Both the position numbers and the translations under genes were made by a program. From Hypomesus transpacificus (lineage: Eukaryota > Chordata > Actinopteri > Osmeriformes > Osmeridae), in the NCBI RefSeq assembly GCF_021917145.1, contig NC_061066.1, positions 8,935,961 to 8,999,960 of the forward strand: 64,000 nucleotides of DNA. Reading direction: 5' to 3'. A model generated the notes under the pieces. The model made no database searches and was not told where the DNA came from. It was given only the letters and a program-made list of their open reading frames with translations. Below are positions 1 through 21,099 of this stretch, in pieces (position 1 is the first letter of the stretch; each line of letters begins with the position of its first letter).

Positions 1-118
1 CTGGAGACATGAATGAATGCACGGATGGATGCACTGATGGATGTTTGCATGTAAGAGAGATTATGTCATCACATGCATCTCTCTCCTCCTGTGTGTGCTT
101 GTGTGTGTGTGTATGTGT

Positions 119-157
<39 letters not shown>

Positions 158-170
158 TGTGTGTGTGTAG

Positions 171-8712
<8,542 letters not shown>

Positions 8713-9872
8713 GGAAACAAGGGCATACAGACACATGTGTACTGTAGATATATGGATACCTTATACACACACACACACACACACTATACACACTTTTCTT
8801 AAGTAGATTTTTCAAAGAATCTACCCTCCTGGGGTATTGGGATTATTGGGAACTACACTTTTTGTGTTTAAGGAACTTCTGTTTCTAGTTGATCTCTACC
8901 TCTCTGTTGGCTTTTGGATGCTCTTGAGATGCCTAAAGATGCTATTTTGCTGAATTCATACTGAATACCAGTGTATTCACATACAGTACTGTTTTTTCTC
9001 AACTAATCTTTTACCTTTTTGATGGATAATCCCCTTTTTCAATGTATGGGACTGTTTCAATTTAGCGCATAGTTGGATGATATCCATATCAAAGATGTTA
9101 AGTGTGTGTGTTCAGTTATGAAGACCGTGTAAACATGACCCATGAAAGCAATCTATCACGGCAGACTTTTTAGTAAATCGGTTTATTTTCTAAAGGGATG
9201 ATATTTTGTTGATCTTGCACCTCTTTTTACAAATCTTTTTCTATACAGATGGTCGAAATTGTGTTTTAATTAAATTGTAGTCGAACAACCTTTAGTCCGT
9301 TAAAATGTTTTCATTATGCTTCCAGAATGCCGTAAATAGTTCAATTCAGAGCCATTTCTCTCTGGTTCAATTGATAAAGATACATTTAATAAGGATCTAA
9401 ATGGATGCCAAAACCATCCGGCAATCAGAATAGACCTTTTCCGATACTCCAATTTATATTTTTTGTAACTCGGTGTCAATTTGAGCTAGTATGTAGGCAT
9501 AGCCATGTAAAGTTTAGCGCGTAAACGGAAAAATCCTTCTTATTATTCTTTTGGAGAATACCAAATAGGCTATACAAATGTATTTACTGAGCAAGAAATG
9601 GATTGTTGCTAAATATTTTTTTATCAATATATTTTTCTGTGATCCAAATCTTCCATTGCTCGATCTGGAATGACACAAATATAACGCAATACTTAATTTG
9701 CTTTTAGTAAACTTGTTGAAAAGCTTAGCTTCGTGTGGCGAACTCTTGTTACGAAGTTGTGTCCAGCAGAGGACGCACGCACCAAAGTATTTACATGCAT
9801 AAAGAGCGCCTATTTTTTAAATGACTCCACTGTAGCAAACCTTTAAAACATTGTATGACCTTCTCATGTAGA
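8713..9872 (+). other. Probable prr5 3' untranslated region and flank
   Basis: AT-rich sequence with no convincing coding frame between the prr5 stop and the next mobile element. I see no canonical AATAAA on the + strand here; ATTAAA at 9269-9274 is the best polyadenylation-signal candidate. A short (CA)n tract lies near 8766. Confidence 0.5.
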
Positions 9873-9880
9873 CAACTGGG

Positions 9881-12165
9881 GAGAGGCGGTTAGAACCGAA
9901 ACTGTACTGTCCTGTAGCTAGTGGTCCAGGACAGTGTAGCTAGTGGTCCAGGACAGTGTAGCTAGTGGTCCAGGACAGTGTAGCTAGTGGTCCGGACCAG
10001 CGCCTCCAGTGGTCCAGGACAGTGCCTCCGCTGGCACAGGACAGTAGCTTGTGGTCCAGGACAGCGCCTCCACTGGTACATGACAGTAGCTAGTGGTCCA
10101 GGACAGCGCCTCCGCTGGCACAGGACAGTAGCTAGTGGTCCAGGACAGCGCCTCCACTGGTACATGACAGTAGCTATTGGTCCAGGACAGCGCCTCCGCT
10201 GGCACAGGACAGTAGCTAGTGGTCCAGGACAGCGCCTCCTCTGGCACAGGACAGTGGTACGTGACAGCGCCTTCACTGGTACATGACAGTTACTGTTCTG
10301 TTGATAGTGGTACGCAACTGTCTCGTAACAGTTGCATTGGTTGTCTTGCAGCATTTTTGTTGACTGTCGCATAACATTTTAGAATGGGGGAACAGGTTAT
10401 AAGCTTTTATTTTCAAAATATAAGTTAAACTGTCTCTAAACCATACTTGACGTGTCGCTACAAGCTTACCATACAAAGTAGTCAATTTTTACATTGTGTG
10501 TAATGTAAAGCAGACTGTTACGTATTGACTTAGTAAAAACGTGTTTTACTCAAAGTAACTGAATGCACATGAGCCACCGCCGGAGACGTTATTATTGCAT
10601 TATTGTTATCAGCGCCTCCTAGTGACGGCGTGTATATCATTAATTTTAATAACTAAAGTCAACATAGGCTATAGGTTACCTACATTTTGCAGTCAAGGGG
10701 TGTCATTTATTGACATTGTTCTTCATATGGAAATAATGAAGAATTATGTTTTCTTTATTATTTTAAAGACAAAATCAAATATGAATGTGTTTATAATAAC
10801 AAGGTTTGAGTATTTTCATTTTCCAATACACTGTTAAATTGCAGTTCCCTGTCAATCAACACAGCCAGGTTACATTAGTTTTCTTTGTTTACAAGCATTT
10901 CTCTCAATAAAATAAAAATCAACACATACCATTAATATTTTCAATAAAAATAGATGTATTTGAAAACATAAATAATACAATTCAAAACACTTTTTGTACA
11001 TGTACAAAACACTGTAGGACACTATATGTTCACTCAAACACAGTTCCTGAGGCAAGGCACATCTCAGCCATGTACCGGCAAACGCTGTCGTTCTTTCTGA
11101 TGATGTGGATGGTGACCTTAACAAAGACATCAACAATTGAAATGCTCATCAAAAACAACGGTAACAGGACAGCGGGGATTTGTGCTCTTACAAATCGCCA
11201 CACTTCTATGGACTAATATACCATTTGTGTTAAAACGATATCATACAGTCAAATAGCCTATCTAATTTGCCTATCTTTTGACCTTATTTCAAAACCAAAT
11301 TGATTGTTAAAATCTGAAATCAGAATCAGAAAATGTCGCCTTACCCGCCATTGATTGCACCAACACTAAAATAAAATGTTCTAGAACTAAGGGCCAACTC
11401 TGGTTGAAACCAGCTCTGGTTTAAACCAATCAACTTAGAGACACACTGTCACAAGACAACAGGATACGCTATGTGAGTGTTGCGAGACAGTTAAAATAGC
11501 CTTCTTTAACATTATAGCCATAGGCTTGAACTTTTTAAACAAAACAGTTCCTAAGATATAAAACGGATCTTTCTGAATTCTGTGTGTTTTGTTAAGTGGA
11601 TACTGAAACAATTGTAGCCTACTTTTTTATATTTACATAAACAGATTTATGTGTAATATACAATTAATAGACGTTTAAATTCAGTTACTCTGAGTAAAAT
11701 ACGTTTTTACTAAGTCAATACGTAACAGTCTGTTACGTATTGGTTAGAGACAGTTTAACTTATATTTTGAAAATAAAAGTTTATAGCCTGTTCTCCCATT
11801 CTAAAATGTTATACGACAGTCAACAAAAATGCTGCAAGACAACCAATGCAACTGTTACGAGACAGTTGCGTACCACTATCAACAGAACAGTAACTGTCAT
11901 GTACCAGTGGAGGCGCTGTCCTGGACCACTGTCCTGGACCACTAGCTACTGTCCCGTGCCAGCGGAGGCGCTGTCCTGGACCATTGGAGGCGCTGTCCTG
12001 GACCACTGGAGGCGCTGGTCCGGACGGTCCGGACCACTAGCTACACTGTCCCGGACCACTAGCTACACTGTCCTGGACCACTAGCTACACTGTCCTGGAC
12101 CACTAGCTACACTGTCCTGGACCACTAGCTACAGGACAGTACAGTTTCGGTTCTAACCGCTACTG
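9881..12165. mobile_element. hAT-like non-autonomous element, 2.3 kb, with long repeat-filled inverted ends
   Basis: CAACTGGG occurs immediately outside both ends (9873-9880 and 12166-12173), an 8-bp target duplication as made by hAT transposases. The ends share GCGGTTAGAACCGAAACTG in inverted orientation. The left arm (9881-10562) and right arm (11680-12165) are inverted copies over their whole length, apart from tandem-copy number and an extra segment of about 70 bp in the left arm. Near each end are tandem copies containing TAGCTAGTGGTCCAGGACAG and GCGCCTCCACTGGTACATGA. The 1.1 kb centre has no recognisable transposase; an 88-codon minus-strand frame at 10870-11136 has no domain I know. 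It lies between prr5 and il15ra. Confidence 0.8.
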
Positions 12166-12451
12166 CAACTGGGCGTGACATTGAGAACTCCTTAGTATCG
12201 CTGTCGGATGCTCAACTGTAGTAGCGCTATTGCGGTGTGCGCAGTGGGACAGAAAGTGAAAGAAGAGATCTACCATTTAGATGGCTGAGGATTCGTTTCC
12301 TCTTAGCAAAAGCCGCAAAACGGAAATAGATTTGCAATGGTTATGGTGCACATGACTTTGTTATATTTTTGGCAAAACATAACCTGATACTTGGATTATA
12401 GGCGACTTGAACCGGCGGTGCCTCAGACGTTTGCGGACGGGCCGGACAGAT

Positions 12452-15400
12452 ATGTGTCCCGCGCTCTTCTTCATCGTGGTCTGTTTATTCGTACCCTGCA
12501 CGAGCGAAGGTAGGTAATGTAAATAGCCTAAATGATCACTCTGTTTATATGTTTACTCAGTGGTGTTTTCACAACCTGTTATTTGGATATTGGGCGCGTT
12601 AAGCCCTCTGTGACATTGTTTGTAAAAAGGGCTATACAAATAAAATTTTATTTTATTAGATATAGTAGCCAGGAGTTATTGTTAGAGAGTGCGTGCGTAG
12701 GCTACTTTTGCAGCGTAGTTAATCACGCTGAACACCTTCCATCAATATGCTTATATGAGTGCACGCGCTTTAGTATGGTGATTTGGGTAATCTGGGACAT
12801 TTTTTGCATGCATTTTCTCATCGGAGTGATTTCAGTAACATAACATCCATGCTAAATCTAGAGTCAAATTTATGTCAAATCAAATCAAATTTATTTGTAT
12901 AGCCCTTTTTACATGCAAGCATGTCACAGAGGGCTTCACATGCGCCCATAGAACTGCCCCTCAACCAACCTAAACCCTCAAGGAAGACAAGGAAAAACTC
13001 CCAGAAAAACTCCCACCGGGAGAAAAAATGGAAGAAACCTTGGGATGAGCAATTCAGAGAGGGATCCCCTCCTCCAGAGACGGTTGGTAGAGAGAGGAGC
13101 AGAACACAAGCTAAACATAGTCATACAGTGTCAATGGGTTTTGAAACACCAAAATCCATTGTTCGGCTTTATAGACGTTGGATGGGACCGGGAAACTCGC
13201 TGTTGGCCGTCGTGGAGACTGGATTCCGGGTTCAGCGTAGGCAGACCGACGACCAAGCAGGTCCTGACAGCTCAAACCCCCCACACCACAGGGAATGTGT
13301 GAGGGGGGGACAGAGAGGAGAGCAGGGATTAGAGAATGCCAGGAGCAGCTAACAGTTACAGTCATAATAGAATGAGATCCCCACCGGTCAAGTGTGGACT
13401 AGTGCAGCAATTTAGAGCAAAAAGGGTATTTGATGCAGCCCCACACATCAAAACAACGACAGCCCCCCTCAGTTGGAACATGAAATCTGTTCCAGGGGAA
13501 AGAACTCTAAAGTAGGTTATACTTATACGAATAAGGATGAAAACAACCAGTCCCCCGTTGTCTCCAACTAGTAATAAAAACTATAACAGTAACAATATAC
13601 AGCAACAGAACTATAATAATAATAATACTAACAATATACAGTAACAGGTTTACTTTATTTGTAACATCTAGCTGGGCAATGTGAACATAAGCTATAATTA
13701 AAATTTAAAAGTTACATGTGATACACACATAGGCAAGCACACACCCCAGGTTTACATAGAAAGTACCCACATACTTCCCTTTAACAATCATAGAATTGAC
13801 TAAACAAGAACGTTTTTAATCTAGTTTTAAATGTCGAGACAGTATCAGCTTCCTTAATTGAGATGGGTAATTTGTTCCAAAGAAGAGGTGCTCTATATGA
13901 GAACACCCTACCTCCAGCAGTTTTTTTCTTAACTTTGGGTATTACCAGATAGCCGGCATTTTGAGATCTTATGTGGACTAGACATTGTCATAGCAGGGAA
14001 GAAAACGCTCTGGAGTTAAGGTGTCCCACATACCCGAATTCCTAAGACGCGCTAGTAGCCGAAGATGTATCAGATCAACTTCTCAGTATGCCTGCGCCTC
14101 GTCCATTAATTGTATATAGCGGGACAAGTTATCCCTTAATTCTTAGCGTGAGAAATGGTTGAAATGCGTGAGAGTCACGGCAAATGCCCTGAATATAAAT
14201 AACCACCGTAGGAATCTTACTACAGCGCGAGAGAGTAGTACTGTTGTGTGCTCCTCACAAGTAGACCATATGGTCAACAAAGTGGGTTTTCTTTTACACC
14301 GGACGTGAATTCATAATAAAAACTGAAACGTGTAGATTACAGTATGATCGCAGACAGGTGATATTGCAATCTGATCGTTTCTCTTCGCATTGGTGTTAGG
14401 CCGTGAAGACTTCTGCCCACAACCACCGAAGAAGAATCATACTAAGCCATTGCGGGCAGACTGCTTGGCTAACGGAAAGGAAAGTTGCAGGGTGAACGAT
14501 ACTCGTCGATACATCTGTGAAGAGGGCTACGTGAGGAAAGCAGGAACATCTGGACTCATCAAATGCAAACTTGTTAATCATCGGTTGGTGTGGGAAGAAG
14601 CCAAGTCCAGCATCCAGTGCATATGTAAAGGCACTACATATGCCATCTGTCCAGCAGGTGAGACAAATACAATTATTAGCACACATAGGGTGCTTATGGG
14701 ATTATCAAGTTTGTATCCTTCTAAGCAGTGTTTCTCAACTGGTCTAACCTCACGACCCACATTTCTCCTCATTCACTAAGTCACACTACTTCAAAGGGAT
14801 GTTTGACAATTTCGCAACTCGTCATGGCAATCTACTTTCTCGAGCGAGAGGCCTCAGGTCATAAAGCCCTCGCTAAAGTCACTTTCTTTCTCATACAAGC
14901 TCAAAAAAGCGATCAACATGATCTCCATTAGGCTACTTCAAAAAGTATGGAGCGCAATGGAGCAACATTTTTTATCATTAATTTCAGTGCAAAATAGTTT
15001 TTGAGCTTTCTGTACGCTAATATAAACATTTTGTTGGACTCATATTATAATATTTTCCGAAAATTACAACCCAAATTTGTACCTGAACATTCAGGGTTTT
15101 TGAGAAAACCTTTCCCACCCTTGCAGGAGCCTAGATTTATGAAGTTATGAATCTTTCTTCTGTTACCTGGCTTATTCAGTTCCTCCTAGCATCTTTTCCT
15201 TTTTGTGCTATCTCTAGTAAATAACATGGAAAAAGAAATTATTTAATATGAAGAATGTTTAATTCTTCTCAGGCCAGTGCCACTGTACCTGCTTAGCTAC
15301 TGCATAGATTGGTTGGTCAGCAGCAAGAACAGGTACCTAGCCTGGGTTCAGGAATGCTACAATGTCCTTGATTTTGTCCATCACATGTTTGACTGTAGCA

Positions 15401-17499
15401 ACGGAGTGAGCCTGATCACAAAGAAAAGGTAACAGTGATGTGATGCTGACCTCAAATAAAGGGCTTGTCTTCTTTGAAGCATGGTGTCACATCTATAGGC
15501 CCCTCAGTCACAGTGACCTTCTCCAGCCACTCATACTCCTGAGCGATCTGTGATCTCATTACATTGGCACCTGGCAAATCTCTTAACGTATTCGGCTTGT
15601 AAATTGTTCAAATCAAACTTTAGATTTTACTGGGGCACAACAAATTTATCGTGGGGCACGTGCCCCAGTAAAAAGGGTCTAACGACGCCCATGGGGAGGG
15701 CAGAGCGGCCCACCGTGAATTCTCCCGATGGTCACTCCGGGCCTGAATACTATTAATAAATGAGCAATATTTTTGGGGTGCTATCGGGGTGCTTTGGTCT
15801 TTCTTGGAGGTGTTGAAGCACCTGCTAGCCCCTCTCTAGCGCCGCCCATGCCTCTCCTTCACTCGCAGTGCACCGGCTTTAGAGTACAAACAATTTAAAA
15901 TAAATAAATTAACACAGAACTGGATTAAATCGCAATTTAATTGTATTAAACTTTACTAATGATAGGTTTATCGTATTGATGCAGCCACAAAAAATCATCA
16001 GCCAATCAGGGTAAACTGGCTGTTGCCCGGGTAACAATAGCCCATAAAGGTGCACATCCTTGAGCCGTGTAAACATCACCAAGTGAGCTGTTGACCTTGG
16101 AAAGAGAAATGTGTAGTTCAAGACAGTTTACTCAGGCTAAGATTGTAAAATGCTTTTTGATCAAGTCAAAAATCAAGTTTTGACCACAAACCAGCTTCTT
16201 CTGCTGCATAGTTTTTTTTCTCTCTGTTAAGATGGGTGGAGAATCTCTTCTCCATTTTCACATTCCTCATCCCACTGTTGCCTCTGGAGAACCTTCCCCC
16301 TCTGCAGCTGGTTGATGACAGGCCCCTACATTCTCCAGTCTCTCCACCCTCATGTCTTGTTTTCCCTGACACTCACACTCAACTTCATGTGATAAATGAT
16401 CCGTGGGAATAACATTCCCGGATATGCTAATGGTCCAAGACAAACATAAATGCAGTTGTAGAGCAGAGCTCACAGAGAGCAGTGTTTCCTCTAGGATATT
16501 TGTTTTGCAGTGGGGACAGGTCTGTCGGAACAGGTCTGCCCCCCCCCCCAACCCTATATTTCGGAGCAGGTAATAGTCATGTAATAGTCTAGCTAATGTA
16601 ATATTGCACATATTTTCGTCCTATTTCACCTAAAGAAATAAAGTTAGCCTACTTAAAGACACCTTACACTCATAAAGTATGTTCTAAATGGCATACATTT
16701 ACATTTATGCATTTAGCAGACGCTTTTATCCAAAGCGACTTCCAAGAGAGAGCTTTACAAAAGAGCATAGGTCACTGATCATAACAACGAGGTAGTCCCA
16801 AACATTGCAAGCAGCCAAAACATGAAGCATACATTGTGAAAAACTAAACAAGTGCCAAAGGGCAGACCCATAAGAGCATGCAGTTATACAAAATATTATT
16901 TTGTATAACATTTTGCAGTGCAATTAATATTATATGCTAAGAATTCTGTAGAAAATAATAACAATATACCCACTATAATAATTAAAACTACTTCAGCATA
17001 ATAATGCACCTAAAATACAAACGTGAGTAACGGCAGCAATTGCGATCGAATCAACAGACGTGAAGAATACAAACAACAAAAATCACCAGTTAACTTGGCA
17101 ATGCCCTCCCAAATGGAATGCAGTGCCCCTTCAAACAATTATTTTGTTAAAGTATAAATAATAAAATACTGGCATTGGCTATAAATTAAATATCAAGATG
17201 GCTACACTTTCCTGCAGAATATGCAGGTCTGCTCTTATTTTGACTCTCATACATGCTTTGTAAATGCGTGCCCCCCTTGTGAATTTTCCCCCCCCCCATT
17301 TAATTTGTTCTGGAGCCGAGTCTGATTTACCAGAACTATAGACTAATACAATAACAGGCTTAAATGAACTGACAACATAAGTTATACGACTTACAGTTCT
17401 AAGGACGCACATACGCAATCTCAACTGCGCTGTGAATCACTGCTGATATACGCCCTAAAATCTTGTACAGCCAGAGAGAGAGAGAGAGAGGGAGGGAGG

Positions 17500-17570
<71 letters not shown>

Positions 17571-20500
17571 GAGTATTTCCTACCTGTCAGACAAAAGTCA
17601 GACGAATATTCCTGCCCAAGTGTGCCTTGTTTGGTAGTTGAAGTGGTTCTTCTGAGGCCAGAGGAGCCATGGTGCCCATCTATACCCTACCTTACTTCCT
17701 TATTCATGGCATCAGAGGTACTTCACTGACTGCCTCCTCCCACCTTCACAGATTCAACTCAGACTCCCACAATGCCCCCTGCTGAGTGTCCAGAAAGAAA
17801 TCAGCCTAAATCAACACAGGGTATGTATGTCCAAACCTACTGGAGGTTTTCTAACTGACCTCATGCACTCTATTTTGCTTGCTTGCCAGACTCCATGCAG
17901 TAGTGATACATCAAACATGAAAACCATATCCACCTTGCGGGATAGATTAAGTCAAATCAAGTGCACTTAGAGATATGTTTTATATCCTGTTAAATAGAAC
18001 AGCAATATAGTGTTAGACCCTCAGTTGAGTTTGAATTTTGCCCCTTTCAGGGTCCATATTGGCACTTGATGATTCTCCACCCTCCCAGACAACTCCAACT
18101 CCCACAATGCATCTCTCAGAGCCCACAATCACTATGAAAGCGGGTCCCCAGACATTTCCCACCATGCCTTCTTCAGAGGCCACATTGGCATCTGAAACTG
18201 GTCCACTATTCCTGACAACTTCAGTGCCCACAGAGACATTGAGGACAGAGGCAACACCTGCCATGTTACCCAGTCACACTGTAGCTCAGACACAGGGTAG
18301 GTACCGATTCTCATAAAACATCTCATCTCCTGTCTCATCGCGTCTCAAAACACTCCCCCTTCCACCCTGTTTCCGCATCCTCCGCTCTGGCCTTGCCTGT
18401 CATTCAGTTCGCTCACGATGGAGAAGGTTTCCGTCGGTCTAACTTCCGTTCTGCATGTTTCTCTGTAAGTTGGGAGGTTGTAGACAAGGGGCTTATAGTG
18501 ACCTCTAACCCCTTCCTGCAGCCCTGGCGACAGAGTTCAAACCCCCAGACTGTTCAGAAGGTTGTGGGGCCACAACAGCGCTGGGAGAGACCCTCACTCC
18601 AGAGTCTGGCACTGCTGTCACTCCAGCTAGGATTCTCTCCACCAAAGAAAAGATCACCATTGGTGAGGATGAGTACCTTGATTGAAAAGCACATGGTCTG
18701 GCTTTTTCTCCATTTAACATTTGAGAGGGGGTCAGATGGCTGAGCGGTGAGGGAGTTGGGCTAGTAATCAGAAGGTTGCCAGATCAATTCCCTGCCGTGC
18801 AAAATGACGTTGTGTCCTTGGGCAAGGCACTTCACCCTACTTGCCTCGGGGGGAATGTCCCTGTACTTACTGTAAGTCGCTCTGGATAAGAGCGTCTGCT
18901 AAATGACTAAATGTAAATGTATGTAATGTAATGTAAATGAGACAACAAAACAGTTGTTAAAAAAAAGGTATATTTTATATGACAAGTTTGAAAAGTCTAA
19001 CATTGTAGCATATATTTTTTTTTTAGAACAGGCTCTGTTCCAACTCAATGTGAGCGGTTAGGTGTCTGTTCTGCTGTTCCAACAAGCCTCCAAACCCCAC
19101 ATATTCACTATCTCTTTCCTGTCAGTCTTCTCAGTGTTTCTCCAGTATCTGCTTTCACTCACTTTGAGTCATGTATCTAGTAATACTACTCACTGTGATT
19201 CCCCACTCCCTCTCTGACACAGCGATGAAACATCCATTTATGAAACTAGTCATCTCTCAACACAAATATGATGACTGCTAGGATTATCTTCTAGCAACCA
19301 AATTCATGTCATGCTTTGCGGCTATTGCGAGACTCTGCTCACCACCTTTCACTGAGTTCTACTGATGTTCAGGGGGCTGAAAGTGATAAGATCATCTGTT
19401 TAATCTGTTCTCTCTGTGTGTACCAGGTGCAACCGGAGGGCTTTTCATAATGATAGTGGCTGCCGTTGGAATTGGAATCCGTCTGAACCATAACCGAGGG
19501 TAAGATGTTGGGTTGTCAAACCAACCCATGCAGTGCTGGGCCGGCTCGACCCATTGAACAAACGAAACATTTGTTTAGGGCCTCCCCCACTTTTGCCAAT
19601 CAAAGGGCCCTCTTTGGATTTTGTTTATGGCCCCCAAAATCCTAAAGCGGGCCCTGGTGCAGGGTAATCTGGGACTACAGCCATGTAATCATTCCTTGAT
19701 CGTGCTGGTGAACAGCGACATCTCATCCTGTGTTAACACACATTGATCAATTCAGCAGACGCTTTTATCCAAAGCGACTTCAGTGTTTCCCCTACCATTA
19801 GAGTCACCCCCCGCCCCCCAGGAAGGTCAAGTAAATTATTTTCAATTATTATTCTTTTTTTTATATATCGCCAGATCACACAATAAGACATTTAAGGTTA
19901 CCTTTCCTATAAAAATTTTCCTAGAACACATACTGCGTGACTAGTTGGGCCCTAGCTTGTTCAAACAGGCTCTCAAAGTGCCTGACAGAAAGCCCAACAG
20001 CCATTAAATCACAGTTACATCCTCCGAAAGCATGAGCTCCTGAGTTGGGAACATCTTGTGCAATACATCGACGCATGTTTCGTGTTCAGGGTCCTTCATG
20101 ACCCGGCTCCCCCTCCACTCAGTACTTTTGTTAAACAAAAAACCCCAAACATATGGCAGCAGATGTACAGGGTCTGCCATGAGAGGCGACTGTATAATTC
20201 CCTGAAGGCTTTTAGTAAATCCGCTTTCTCTGTGAGAGCTTCCCATGTCTGGAATGCACTGCCATCAGACACACATAACTGCACTACATTTAGTCATTTA
20301 GCAGAGGCTCTTATCCAGATCCATCACACTTTCAACAAAAACATGAAGACATGGCTGAAGGTCATCCAGATTTGTGAACATAACCCCTAGCTGTGTATTG
20401 CCACTTTCCATGTTGTCTGTAGCTTTGTGAGGTGCAGAAACACTTTGTTGCTTTTATGGATTTTGTCTTGTTGCTTATTGTTCTATGTTGCACTAATTGT

Positions 20501-20853
20501 ATGCTGTTGCTTGTCCTACGTTGCCCTGCGTCTGTTCATTGTTTAATGATTGTTTTTATTGTAACAGTTTTTAATAACCAGCCCAGGGATTGCGGTTGAA
20601 AATTAACCGACTGGCTAAAACTGGCACTTTTACTGAAACGATGATTAATGTGCATTGTCTCTGTAAAAAAAAAAAAAAAAAAAATGTCGGATCAACATCG
20701 GATCCAACATATCTTTCTGAAGTACCGTTCTCATATCTTGCACACATTCTCATGTTCCTGTTTCTTAGTTTTTACTTCAGGGCACGACGGGAGGAGCCAA
20801 TGAGCATGGACAACACACGGGACATTCCAACCACGTTCACAACCACACCCTGA
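12452..20853 (+). CDS. il15ra: Interleukin-15 receptor alpha-like (IL-2/IL-15 receptor alpha family)
   Basis: Exons 12452-12509, 14400-14657, 17752-17820, 18051-18296, 18522-18662, 19427-19499 and 20781-20853 join in phase to 305 codons. Residues 1-19 form a signal peptide (MCPALFFIVVCLFVPCTSE). Exon 2 encodes one sushi/CCP domain, residues 25-95, with cysteines at 25, 59, 75 and 93, Trp84, and the RYIC..GY.RKAGTS stretch (56-70) that is the family hallmark of the IL-15-binding face. Exons 3-5 give a Thr/Pro/Ser-rich stalk likely O-glycosylated; exon 6 a single membrane helix (about 259-277); exon 7 a short tail ending TTFTTTP. In mammals the protein presents IL-15 in trans to cells bearing the beta and gamma chains. 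Tail-to-tail position with fbh1 matches mammalian IL15RA/FBH1 and supports orthology. A CD25-like name cannot be excluded because teleosts may have one gene for both functions. Confidence 0.88.
12876..13370. repeat. Dispersed teleost repeat, possibly a LINE 3' end
   Basis: Starts with TCAAATTTATTTGTATAGCC and includes GGAAAAACTCCC and GGAAGAAACCTTGGGATGAG, motifs I recall from an abundant fish repeat class. A short inverted match to its start (GTAAAAAGGGCTATACAAAT) lies at about 12625-12645. Related degenerate sequence may continue to about 14060. Located in il15ra intron 1. Confidence 0.5.
14658..17751. other. il15ra intron 2: fragments of transposable elements, no gene seen
   Basis: Contains two sites starting CAGTGTTTC (14726, 16480) that resemble hAT terminal sequences, a 14-bp inverted repeat TTTACTGGGGCAC/GTGCCCCAGTAAA near 15627-15677, a SINE-tail fragment near 16695-16742, and a (GA)n tract at about 17475-17568. 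No frame here looks like a conserved protein. Confidence 0.45.
18726..18939 (+). mobile_element. tRNA-derived SINE, near full length
   Basis: A box-A-like TGGCTGAGCGG, then GTAATCAGAAGGTTGCC and a degenerate B box (AGATCAATTCCCT), then TTGGGCAAGGCACTTCACCC and the tail CTCTGGATAAGAGCGTCTGC followed by a TAAATG-rich 3' end. It lies in an il15ra intron. Minus-strand copies occur at 33688 and 52975. Confidence 0.85.
19540..19655. repeat. Dispersed repeat shared with optn intron
   Basis: CATTTGTTTAGGGCC, a C-rich stretch and TTGCCAATCAAA followed by runs of GGGCCC recur in the same order at about 58035-58200. No coding potential; family unknown to me. Confidence 0.5.
20040..20400 (+). pseudogene. 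Degenerate LINE ORF2 C-terminal fragment
   Basis: The frame from 20058 encodes FRVLHDPAPPPLSTFV, RRLYNSLKAFSKSAFSVR and ASHVWNALPSD, which resemble the C-terminal tail downstream of the reverse transcriptase in fish L2/Rex-like LINEs. A SINE-tail-like segment (ACATTTAGTCATTTAGCAGA, about 20284-20320) interrupts it. No reverse-transcriptase core is present, so it is a dead remnant. In the last il15ra intron. Confidence 0.65.
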
Positions 20854-21020
20854 GAACCATAGCTCCTGGAAGAGCAACCCAAAGAGGAAATGGAGGACAC
20901 ATCACACCTTTCTCTGTGGTGGACTTGAAACTTTGGAACGAACTTTGTGAGGGGCATTGAAACAAACTGAATATACATTTTTATATCTATTTTTAAAAAT
21001 ATATATAGATTTCTAAACAG

Positions 21021-21026
21021 AATAAA
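21021..21026 (+). promoter_or_regulatory. il15ra polyadenylation signal AATAAA
   Basis: Canonical AATAAA about 170 bp after the il15ra stop codon and on its strand; the first such hexamer after the stop. Confidence 0.6.
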
Positions 21027-21099
21027 CATTGAAACGTGGAACAACTTTTTCTTTGAAAAATGTCCACGTGTGTAAAGGCCCAAGCCAGGGGCGCAGTAA

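Noticed and set aside
10870-11136. 88-codon minus-strand frame within the hAT-like element
   Set aside because: No recognisable domain, no splice context and no upstream signal; chance frame cannot be excluded.
20058-20390. 110-codon frame as a possible novel gene
   Set aside because: It resembles the C-terminal tail of fish LINE ORF2 and has a SINE-like insertion; treated as a dead fragment.
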